A stretch of DNA of 21,334 nt from Pontiella desulfatans. GTDB taxonomy: Bacteria; Verrucomicrobiota; Kiritimatiellia; Kiritimatiellales; Pontiellaceae. The notes beneath the pieces were generated by a model. It was not told where the DNA came from. It searched no databases and saw only the letters and a list, made by a program, of their open reading frames with translations. This document shows positions 1 to 6,529 of this stretch, in pieces. How positions within the stretch are numbered: position 1 is the first letter of the stretch; every line of letters starts with the position of its first letter. The position numbers were made by a program, and so were the translations under genes. The DNA lies in the NCBI GenBank assembly GCA_029287275.1, contig JARFRL010000056.1:1-21334 (forward strand), in the 5' to 3' direction.

Positions 1-116
1 AGCACCACGTCGCGCATGGCTTTCGTCAGGCCATATAGCATGATCAAATGAAACGCGACGAGCATCACCAACCCCAACGCGAAAATCGAACCCAACACTT
101 TAATCATCACTTTCAT
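1..116 (-). CDS. N-terminal fragment of a membrane-anchored protein (runs off the window)
   Basis: Read on the minus strand from the ATG at 114-116, the frame stays open to the window edge and gives 38 residues beginning MKVMIKVLGSIFALGLV. One strongly hydrophobic stretch, about residues 5-28, follows a lysine-bearing start, which fits a signal anchor or uncleaved N-terminal membrane helix. The gene lies 50 bp downstream of the regulator gene that ends at 167, on the same strand, so the two could be co-transcribed. The start resembles AsmA/DUF748-type inner-membrane proteins, but 38 residues are too few to assign a family. No good ribosome binding site is seen. Confidence 0.5.
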   Translation of the reverse strand, partial: MKVMIKVLGSIFALGLVMLVAFHLIMLYGLTKAMRDVV

Positions 117-166
117 TGAGACGGGAGCATACTAGAAAACACCGCTTTCGCCATTCCGAATCCGGA

Positions 167-718
167 TCAATCAAGGACCATTTCAAGCAGCTCCCGCGAC
201 AACGCGGCATCCGGCTCCAATAATTGGATCAAGGAACCCGTTTTGCCAACGAAACCGCGGTTGACGAGTTTTTCGATATGACGATAGAGGGCCTGTGGAG
301 AAATCGACGTTTTCGCGCTCAGCTGTAGTTCCTCTAGCGATCCGCGACTCAAAGCCCTTGCGATGTCGATTCGTCTAGAATGCGTGAACGCGGTCATTTG
401 ATACGCCACGGAAGAAAAAGAAACGCGCGCTTCCCAACACGCCTTCATCGCCGACAGCATCCTTTCCGAGTGCGCGACTTCCGGGTTGGATTCCGGCCTA
501 TAGTAGACAAAAACCCTCTGGCGCTCCGGCGTGATCAAACCTCTGGCGTTCAACGCGCGCAAATACGAGCTCGCGACGGGCTCTGAAAGCCCAACTAGAT
601 TGCCCAGCTCGCTTACGCTAGCCTTCCCCAAATGGAAAAGCTGCCACAAGAGCTTTAGTCTATTCTCGTTCGAGAGAACTCGACAGGTCCGCCATATCGT
701 TGGATGAAGCGTATCCAT
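167..718 (-). CDS. Tandem winged-helix (ArsR-like) transcriptional regulator
   Basis: Predicted cytoplasmic DNA-binding regulator of 183 residues. Two winged-helix units are visible in one chain. The first (about 10-73) has the ArsR-like core LSNENRLKLLWQL, a recognition region around SVSELGNLVGLSEPVAS, and a wing ending VFVYYRP. The second (about 107-165) has SRRIDIARAL, then SLEELQLSAKTSISPQALYR. ArsR proteins are normally about 100 residues with a single domain, so this is a double-length variant. The ELCVCDL-type metal-binding cysteines of ArsR/SmtB sensors are absent; the only cysteines are at 12 and 94. The start at 718 is supported by AGAGG five bases upstream. It diverges from the phosphatase-like gene at 876, and the shared gap holds two palindromes that are its likely operators. 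Role and ligand are unknown; autoregulation is an inference. Confidence 0.8.
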   Translation of the reverse strand: MDTLHPTIWRTCRVLSNENRLKLLWQLFHLGKASVSELGNLVGLSEPVASSYLRALNARGLITPERQRVFVYYRPESNPEVAHSERMLSAMKACWEARVSFSSVAYQMTAFTHSRRIDIARALSRGSLEELQLSAKTSISPQALYRHIEKLVNRGFVGKTGSLIQLLEPDAALSRELLEMVLD

Positions 719-733
719 GACAACCTCTTAATT

Positions 734-753
734 TCATACATTGCAATGTGTGA
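734..753. promoter_or_regulatory. Operator palindrome 1 (ATTGCAAT core)
   Basis: The 20-bp near-perfect inverted repeat TCATACATTGCAATGTGTGA has a single mismatched pair and a perfect 12-bp core (ACATTGCAATGT, 738-749). The same core recurs at 795-806 in the opposite orientation of its asymmetric flanks. It lies 16 bp upstream of the regulator start codon, over the expected transcription start of the regulator promoter, so binding there would repress the regulator. That function is inferred. Confidence 0.72.
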
Positions 754-770
754 TATAGTCAACTATATCA
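751..770. promoter_or_regulatory. Central palindrome with overlapping divergent -10 elements
   Basis: TGATATAGTCAACTATATCA is an inverted repeat broken only at its two central bases. Its two arms supply a TATATC hexamer on each strand. Plus strand: TTGCAA (741-746), 17 bp, TATATC (764-769). Minus strand: TTGAAT (780-775), 17 bp, TATATC (757-752). These are moderate sigma70 matches and would make back-to-back promoters for the phosphatase-like gene and the regulator. The plus -35 sits inside operator 1. Confidence 0.45.
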
Positions 771-785
771 ACTTATTCAAGGTTA

Positions 786-815
786 TTTTTTCACACATTG
801 CAATGTATGAAAAAA
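786..815. promoter_or_regulatory. Operator palindrome 2 (30 bp, ATTGCAAT core)
   Basis: A 30-bp inverted repeat has one mismatched pair (794/807). It has a T6 left end, an A6 right end, and the perfect core ACATTGCAATGT at 795-806. It is essentially operator 1 inverted. The centres are 57 bp apart. It lies downstream of the proposed plus-strand promoter and 60 bp before the phosphatase-like start. As RNA it could also fold into an A-U-rich hairpin. Binding by the adjacent regulator is inferred. Confidence 0.72.
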
Positions 816-875
816 GTCATGCGTTTATCTCAATCCTGCGTTGAATCAGATTCCTGATGGCTCTATCCTCTTCGG

Positions 876-1379
876 ATGGGTCTATTTGACAAAAAATTCA
901 CCATCGTGGTCGCCTGCAAGGCCAATATCACGCGCAGCGCGTACCTGCACGGCTACATGGAACGTTACCTGAAGGAGCACTACCCCTATTCCCGCAAGAA
1001 GGTGAAAATCCTCTCCGCGGGCGTTCGGGCGCGCCGAGGGAGCTCGGCCCATTCGGTGGTGAAGCACGTTGCCCGAGTCCACGGCTTCAGCCTGACCGGC
1101 CATGGCTCCGATCCCTTTTCGAAAGCGCTTGTGAATAAAGCCGACGTCATCCTTGTGATGGAGCAGTGGCAAAAGGACGAACTAATCGAGCGCTACCCCA
1201 AAGCCGCGGACAAAATTTTCCGGATGATGGAATACATGTGGAGCGGCGATCCCGATGACATCCGCGACATTCCGGACCCCACCGGACAGAACACCGCGGA
1301 CTACGAGGAGTTTATCGAAATCGCCCATTCCGAAGTCGAGCGGATCTTCCGCGAGCTCGGCCGCGAAGGCGTCATCTAA
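876..1379 (+). CDS. Low-molecular-weight protein tyrosine phosphatase-like protein
   Basis: 167 residues, close to the usual 150-160 of the LMW-PTP/arsenate reductase fold. The phosphate-binding loop C-X5-R-S is present as CKANITRS (Cys14, Arg20, Ser21) near the N terminus, and the general-acid motif appears as DIPDP (Asp134). Such enzymes hydrolyse phosphotyrosine through a cysteinyl-phosphate; relatives act on arsenate or phosphoarginine. The loop is atypical: Lys-Ala replaces the common Leu-Gly, and Thr replaces the second Cys. The ATG at 876 is the only usable start because an in-frame TGA lies at 855-857, yet no Shine-Dalgarno sequence precedes it. The gene diverges from a tandem ArsR-like regulator and is probably controlled by it. 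Activity is likely but the substrate is unknown. Confidence 0.82.
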   Translation: MGLFDKKFTIVVACKANITRSAYLHGYMERYLKEHYPYSRKKVKILSAGVRARRGSSAHSVVKHVARVHGFSLTGHGSDPFSKALVNKADVILVMEQWQKDELIERYPKAADKIFRMMEYMWSGDPDDIRDIPDPTGQNTADYEEFIEIAHSEVERIFRELGREGVI

Positions 1380-1444
1380 CGGATCCGCCGCCGCGAGCGC
1401 GAAAACCATCAAAAACCCCGCACCGGCAACCCATTCAGATAAGA

Positions 1445-1474
1445 TTGACGTGGTTTGGATGAAGCGCGTATAAT
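1445..1474 (+). promoter_or_regulatory. Sigma70-type promoter of the acyltransferase operon
   Basis: TTGACG (1445-1450) and a perfect TATAAT (1469-1474) are separated by 18 bp in the gap between the phosphatase-like and PlsC-like genes. This is the best -35/-10 match I found in the window. Transcription would begin near 1481, leaving a leader of about 78 bases before the start at 1559. Confidence 0.75.
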
Positions 1475-1558
1475 GGCTTTGTCAGGTGACTGGAGATGGA
1501 AATCCTCCGAAAAAATTCCGCCATTTCAGCGGGATAGACACGCGAGAGAGGCAGAACC

Positions 1559-2743
1559 ATGGACGCGCAACCTTACCAGACTCCACCGCGCTCCTGGGCG
1601 CCGGCGCTTAATCAGAAACGGGTCCGGTTTTGGCGGTGGGCACGCGAACGCATCCGACTGAAGTATCATAATCTCATTGAGGTCGAGGTCCATGGGCTGG
1701 AAAACCTGCGACGATGCGTCGACGCCAAGCAAGGTGTTTTAATCACGCCCAACCATTCCTGCCACGCGGATCCGACCGTGCTCTACTGGGTCGCGGATCA
1801 ATTGAAGATGCCGCTCTATTTCATGGCGGCGTGGCAGATCTTCTCCAAAGCGAACTGGTTCCGTCTGATGTTCCTTCGACATCATGGATGTTTTAGCGTG
1901 GACCGCGACGGAACGGACATCACGGCGTTGCGCCGATCGGTCGACATCCTGCGGCGCGAGCCCTACCCGCTCGTGATTTTCCCGGAGGGCGAAATCTACC
2001 ATCTCAACAAGCGGGTCACGCCGTTTCACGACGGCCCCGCCGCGATCGCTCGGAGCGCGGCCAAAGGCGCCGACCGGCCTATCGCGTGCGTGCCCTGCGG
2101 CATCCGCTACGAGTATACCGAAAACCCCATGGAGGAGCTGCTCGCGCTGATGGACGAACTCGAAGAACAGATTTTATGGCGCCCAAAACGCTCCTTGATT
2201 CTTCGAAAACGAATCTACCAGTTCGCGGAAGCCATTCTAGGACTCAAGGAAACCGAATACCTGGGTCACACCCAGAGCGGCACGCTGCCCGAACGGATCA
2301 AGGCGCTCGCGGAATTCATTCTGAGCCGGCTTGAAGACGCGTATGGAATCAACAACCGCGCCGCGAGCCTGCCGGAACGCGTTAAAGCGTGCCGCCGCCA
2401 CGCGATTCAGCTCACCGAGGACGGCACGCGGTCCGAAGTGGAGCAAGACGCGGCGAAGGTCGACCTGGACGACCTCTTCATCGTGACCCAGCTGTTCAGC
2501 TACCCCGGGACCTACGCCTCCAAAAAACCCACCATCGAAGACATGGCCGAAGTCCTCGACAAGTTCGAGGAGGACGTTTTGAGAAGAGAGACCGCGACGG
2601 TCCGCGGCGCTCGCCGCGCCGTGATTTCGTTCGGCGAACCCATTCCCGTGGACGCGGGAAAAGGCAAGGCCGGGACGCACGAACTGACCGAAAGGCTGGA
2701 ACACGAGGTTCAAACCTTGCTCGACAACTTGGAAATGAATTGA
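1559..2743 (+). CDS. PlsC-like 1-acylglycerol-phosphate acyltransferase family protein
   Basis: 394 residues. Residues about 40-190 form an acyltransferase domain with the HX4D catalytic motif NHSCHAD (His66, Asp71) and the FPEGE motif (141-145) that binds the phosphate of the acceptor. The family transfers acyl chains to lysophosphatidate or related lysolipids at the inner membrane. About 200 further residues, largely charged helices, follow the domain. This makes it longer than the roughly 240-residue PlsC enzymes and includes two similar LPERIKAL / LPERVKAC segments (243 and 271). No clear membrane helix is seen. The start is supported by GAGAGG seven bases upstream. The next gene begins 8 bp after the stop, so the two are coupled. 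The acceptor lipid is not determinable. Confidence 0.85.
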   Translation: MDAQPYQTPPRSWAPALNQKRVRFWRWARERIRLKYHNLIEVEVHGLENLRRCVDAKQGVLITPNHSCHADPTVLYWVADQLKMPLYFMAAWQIFSKANWFRLMFLRHHGCFSVDRDGTDITALRRSVDILRREPYPLVIFPEGEIYHLNKRVTPFHDGPAAIARSAAKGADRPIACVPCGIRYEYTENPMEELLALMDELEEQILWRPKRSLILRKRIYQFAEAILGLKETEYLGHTQSGTLPERIKALAEFILSRLEDAYGINNRAASLPERVKACRRHAIQLTEDGTRSEVEQDAAKVDLDDLFIVTQLFSYPGTYASKKPTIEDMAEVLDKFEEDVLRRETATVRGARRAVISFGEPIPVDAGKGKAGTHELTERLEHEVQTLLDNLEMN

Positions 2744-2750
2744 GGTCGAT

Positions 2751-5700
2751 GTGGAAAACGCTCGATTAAAACACTCCTTCGCATGGCTCAACGCCACGCA
2801 ATTCTTCGGCGCGATGAACGACAACGTGTTCAAGTTGCTTGTGATTTTCTTTCTCGTCGACCAGCTCGGCCACGACCGCAAGACCACCATCGGGCTGGCC
2901 TCGTTCATCTTCGTGATTCCCTTTTTGATCTTCTCGCACGCGGCCGGCGTTTTGACCGACCGTCACAGCAAACGGAACATCATTGTTTGGGCGAAACGCG
3001 TGGAGACCGCGCTGATGGTAGCCGGCGTGGTGGCGATTCTGTTGAGCAGCCCGGTCATGCTATACGTCCTGCTTTTTCTCATGTGCGCCCAAAGCGCGTT
3101 TTTCGGCCCCTCGAAGTTCGGCGTCATCCCGGAGTTGGTGAAGCCGGACGAACTCTCCAAAGCCAACAGTTTTCTGGTTGGCCTGACCTATCTCGCGATC
3201 ATCATCGGCACCTTTGTTCCATCGCTGTTTCTCGTGGCGATTTTCCATGACTCCTATATCGGGCTCGCGCTCGTCTGCGTCGTCATTTCCGCGATGGGCC
3301 TGATCTCCAGCGAGCGGATCGAGACCACGCCCGCCGCGGGCGCGATCGACAAAAAAATCACGCCGCTTTTCGTGGTGGAGATCTTCAGAACATTGTTCAG
3401 CCTGCGGAAGGATCGATATCTGTTCATGACGTTGCAATGCGTCGCCTACTTTCTGTTTCTGGCCGCGTTCATTCAGCAGAACCTGCTGCTACTCGGTCCC
3501 GAGGTGTTGGACTGGAACACGCGAACCAGCGGCTATCTGTTTCCCATGGCCGCCATAGGCATCGCGATCGGCGCCCTCGCCGCGGGCCGGATTTCCGGAC
3601 GGAGCATCGAATTCGGTCTGGTGCCCATCGGCGCGGCGGGCCTTAGCGGCGCCTGCTTGGGGCTGGGCGTCGCGAACTCCCTTTCCGCGATCCTCGCTTT
3701 TGTTTTTCTGATCGGAATCAGTTCCGGTCTGTTCATCGTCCCGCTTCAGGCGTTCATCCAACAGCGCAGCCCCCGAAAGCGCCGCGGCGAAATCCTCGCC
3801 TGCATGAATTTCATGAACTTCACCGGCGTCATGATCGCCGCGATCGCCTTCCTCGTCCTGACCAAAACATTCGGCGTGACGGCCAGAACCTGCTTCACCA
3901 TCAACGGGGGAATGACGGCGATTCTCGCGCTGACCACCTTCCTCATCCTTCCCGATTTCATCATCCGTTTCATGATCTTGATTCTCACGCGGATCGTCTA
4001 CCGCGTCCGGACGATTGGAAACGAGAACGTTCCGGTCACCGGCCCCGCGCTACTGATCTGCAACCACGTCACCTGGTCGGACGCGCTGGTTCTATCGGCC
4101 ACGCAGCAGCGACGGATCCGATTCATTCTGCACCGCGGCATTTTTGAAAACCGCTGGCTCAACCCTCTCTTTCGGTTGATGAAGGTGATTCCCATCTCCT
4201 CCAACGACTCGCCGAGCCAGCTTAAAAAAGCGTTTCAAACGGCCCGCGGCGCGCTGGATGACGGCGCGTTGGTCTGCGTGTTCCCCGAACAGAATCTGAC
4301 GCGCAACGGAAACCTCCTACGATTCAGATCGGGATTCGAACAGATTTTAAAAGGCACCGACCATCCCTTGATTCCCATCTACATAGGCGGCGGTTGGGGC
4401 AGCGCGCTCAGTCATTATCATGGCCGACTGATGGCTCAACTTCCCAGGCGCCGCGTCGACCTCACCGTCGTGGTAGGCGAACCCATGCCGTCCGATACCA
4501 CGGCCCATGAGGCGCGGCAGGCGGTATCGGAACGCGCGAACGACTATTTCGACTCCAAGAAAGGCCCAACCCGCTCGCTACCCCACCGATTCATCAAGAC
4601 CGCGCGAAACAATTTCAGACGCCCCGCGATCGCGGACACCACCGGAAAACGGCTGACCTTCGGGAAAACCCTCATCGCGTCCCTCGCGCTCGGCGACGCG
4701 ATCAAACGCGTCGCCAAGGAAGAAAACATGGTCGGCGTGTTGCTGCCCGCCACCGTGGGCGGAACCCTGGCCAACGTCGCGCTCACGCTCATCGGAAAAG
4801 TGCCGGTCAATCTCAACTTCACCTCCTCCCCGGAGGCGTTCAACTCATCCATTCGACAATGTGGAATCAAGACCGTCATCACGGCCCACCCGTTCGTCGC
4901 GAAGATTGGCGAGAAATGTCCGGTCCCGGAGGACGCCGTGTATATCGAGGACCTCCTTAAAACCATCACGAGCGGCATGAAGATCAAAGCCCTACTGAAA
5001 GCGCTGTTCGCGCCGACCCGCGTGATTTATCCGCGGAAGCGGTCTTCTCCGGACGATCCCGCGACGGTCATTTTTTCATCCGGCAGCACCGGCGATCCCA
5101 AAGGCGTCATGTTGTCGCACCACAACATCCTGTCGAACATCGAAAGCCTCAGCATGATCATGCGCTTCGAGAAACACGACAAACTCTGCTCCGTGCTGCC
5201 GCTCTTCCATTCGTTCGGATTCACCGCGACGATGTGGGGTCCGTTGATCAAAGGATTCTTCTCCTGCTTCCATCCGAATCCGGTCGAGGGCGCCGCGGTC
5301 GCGAAGATGGTTCGAGAAAACGAACTCACCCTCCTGTTCGCCACGCCAACCTTTTTACTGACCTACATCCCGAAAGCGGAAGAAGACGATTTCAAGTCGT
5401 TGCGCCAGATCATGACCGGCGCGGAAAAGCTGAAGAAAAAACTCGCGGACCGTTTCGAGGAGCGCTTCGGCGTTCGGCCGATGGAAGGCTACGGCGCGAC
5501 CGAACTATCGCCCGTCACCTCGCTCAACATCCCCGACGCCCGCGCGGGCGGATTCACGCAGGTTGGGCTTAAGGAGGGCAGCGTCGGCCATCCCATCCCT
5601 GGCGTCACCGCGAAAGTGGTTCATCCCGAATCCTTCGAGGACCTGGGTTTGAATCAAGACGGATTATTGCTCATCAAGGGCCCCAACGTCATGCGGGGCT

Positions 5701-6140
5701 ATCTCGGGCTTCCTGATCAGACCGCCGAAGCGATCCGGGACGGATGGTACGTCACCGGCGACATCGCCCGGGTTGATTCCGACGGATTCATTTTTCTGAT
5801 CGACCGCCTGTCCCGCTACAGCAAAATCGGCGGCGAAATGGTGCCGCACCTCGCGGTCGAGGAAGTACTGCTCCAGGAAGTGGAAGCCGTCAATCAGATC
5901 ATTTTCGTCACGTCCGCGCCGCATGATCGAAAAGGCGAGCAGTTGGTCGTCCTTCACACCGCGGAGGCGGGTGATCCCGCTCGACTTCAAGCGGCCATCA
6001 AAAACAGTTCCTTGCCCAACCTTTGGCATCCGCGCAAGGAAAACTATTTCCTGATCGACGAAATGCCCGCGCTCGGCTCTGGAAAACTCGACATGAAAAA
6101 ATTGAAGACCATCGCGACCGAACGCGTCGCGGCGAAATAG
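2751..6140 (+). CDS. aas: Aas-type fusion: LplT-like transporter + PlsC acyltransferase + acyl-ACP synthetase
   Basis: 1129 residues in three parts. Residues 1 to about 405 are a multi-pass MFS transporter like LplT (QFFGAMNDN near residue 18), which flips lysophospholipids inward. Residues about 425-620 are an acyltransferase with NHVTWSD (His439, Asp444) and FPEQ (511-514). Residues about 630-1129 are an AMP-binding ligase with SSGSTGDPKG (776-785), YGATEL (914), TGD (1002-1004) and the GSGKLD lysine (Lys1112). In Escherichia coli LplT and Aas are separate proteins totalling a similar length, and together re-acylate lysophosphatidylethanolamine. The start is GTG: the ATG two bases upstream is out of frame and stops after six codons. 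GAGG overlaps the upstream stop codon. The FPEG glycine is replaced by glutamine. It probably acts in the inner membrane, repairing phospholipids. Confidence 0.92.
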   Translation: MENARLKHSFAWLNATQFFGAMNDNVFKLLVIFFLVDQLGHDRKTTIGLASFIFVIPFLIFSHAAGVLTDRHSKRNIIVWAKRVETALMVAGVVAILLSSPVMLYVLLFLMCAQSAFFGPSKFGVIPELVKPDELSKANSFLVGLTYLAIIIGTFVPSLFLVAIFHDSYIGLALVCVVISAMGLISSERIETTPAAGAIDKKITPLFVVEIFRTLFSLRKDRYLFMTLQCVAYFLFLAAFIQQNLLLLGPEVLDWNTRTSGYLFPMAAIGIAIGALAAGRISGRSIEFGLVPIGAAGLSGACLGLGVANSLSAILAFVFLIGISSGLFIVPLQAFIQQRSPRKRRGEILACMNFMNFTGVMIAAIAFLVLTKTFGVTARTCFTINGGMTAILALTTFLILPDFIIRFMILILTRIVYRVRTIGNENVPVTGPALLICNHVTWSDALVLSATQQRRIRFILHRGIFENRWLNPLFRLMKVIPISSNDSPSQLKKAFQTARGALDDGALVCVFPEQNLTRNGNLLRFRSGFEQILKGTDHPLIPIYIGGGWGSALSHYHGRLMAQLPRRRVDLTVVVGEPMPSDTTAHEARQAVSERANDYFDSKKGPTRSLPHRFIKTARNNFRRPAIADTTGKRLTFGKTLIASLALGDAIKRVAKEENMVGVLLPATVGGTLANVALTLIGKVPVNLNFTSSPEAFNSSIRQCGIKTVITAHPFVAKIGEKCPVPEDAVYIEDLLKTITSGMKIKALLKALFAPTRVIYPRKRSSPDDPATVIFSSGSTGDPKGVMLSHHNILSNIESLSMIMRFEKHDKLCSVLPLFHSFGFTATMWGPLIKGFFSCFHPNPVEGAAVAKMVRENELTLLFATPTFLLTYIPKAEEDDFKSLRQIMTGAEKLKKKLADRFEERFGVRPMEGYGATELSPVTSLNIPDARAGGFTQVGLKEGSVGHPIPGVTAKVVHPESFEDLGLNQDGLLLIKGPNVMRGYLGLPDQTAEAIRDGWYVTGDIARVDSDGFIFLIDRLSRYSKIGGEMVPHLAVEEVLLQEVEAVNQIIFVTSAPHDRKGEQLVVLHTAEAGDPARLQAAIKNSSLPNLWHPRKENYFLIDEMPALGSGKLDMKKLKTIATERVAAK

Positions 6141-6261
6141 ATCGAGAAAGAACCTCGGAACCGGCCGACGCGCCAACAACAGAGGCATGCAAGCCATGCA
6201 CGCCAAGTCTCTCGCTTAAAAGGATGAACTGAAGCGCTCATGCCATAAATACAATCACCGC

Positions 6262-6281
6262 AAATGCTTAAAGAAGCATTT
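6262..6281. repeat. Perfect 8-bp hairpin, possible weak terminator after aas
   Basis: AAATGCTT (6262-6269) and AAGCATTT (6274-6281) are exact reverse complements around an AAAG loop. No T-run follows on either strand, so it is a poor intrinsic terminator. It overlaps a 14-codon frame starting at 6264. Function is unknown. Confidence 0.45.
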
Positions 6282-6342
6282 AAACTGATGGCACACCCCA
6301 TGCAATAGGAATAATCGTTACCGGAGAAAGGATGGTGCGATT

Positions 6343-6492
6343 ATGAAAACCACGATAGCCATGTTACTGATTCTCGCCGCGGTCTTCGCCGCCCGCGGAA
6401 CCGAACGATTCCTCGACCACGCTGGCGAAACCACGCCCGCCCCGCGGCCAATGGTCATGCGGGAATGCCACCAACTTCCTCCCTTCCTTTAA
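6343..6492 (+). CDS. Possible small secreted peptide (49 aa)
   Basis: The frame runs ATG at 6343 to TAA at 6490-6492. The N terminus MKTTIAMLLILAAVFAARG looks like a signal peptide, followed by a 30-residue proline-containing tail with one cysteine. Third codon positions are GC-rich, as in the neighbouring genes. A GGAGAAAGG tract (6323-6331) lies just before a four-codon frame (ATG 6332 to TGA 6344-6346) whose stop overlaps this start, so translation could be coupled; spacing from the tract to 6343 itself is 11 bases. It ends 25 bp before the convergent lysS stop. No family is recognised, and chance occurrence is possible. Confidence 0.42.
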   Translation: MKTTIAMLLILAAVFAARGTERFLDHAGETTPAPRPMVMRECHQLPPFL

Positions 6493-6510
6493 TCCGGGGA
6501 GAAATTGAAA

Positions 6511-6529
6511 CCGCGCTTTAGGCGCGCGG
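6511..6529 (-). terminator. Probable intrinsic terminator of lysS
   Basis: Read on the minus strand, CCGCGC pairs with GCGCGG across a seven-base loop that contains the lysS stop codon. TTTCAATTT follows. The stem is short and the T-run interrupted, so this is a moderate call. Confidence 0.45.

Larger units (their letters stand above)
6141..6517. other. 377-bp gap between convergent aas and lysS
   Basis: Apart from the items listed separately (hairpin 6262-6281, possible small gene 6343-6492, terminator 6511-6529), no promoter with both hexamers, RNA gene or repeat family was recognised here. The first part (6141-6260) shows nothing convincing. Confidence 0.6.

Noticed and set aside
3434..3441. 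TTGCAATG inside aas as another operator copy
   Set aside because: Only part of the core matches, the flanks are not palindromic, and the site is deep within coding sequence.
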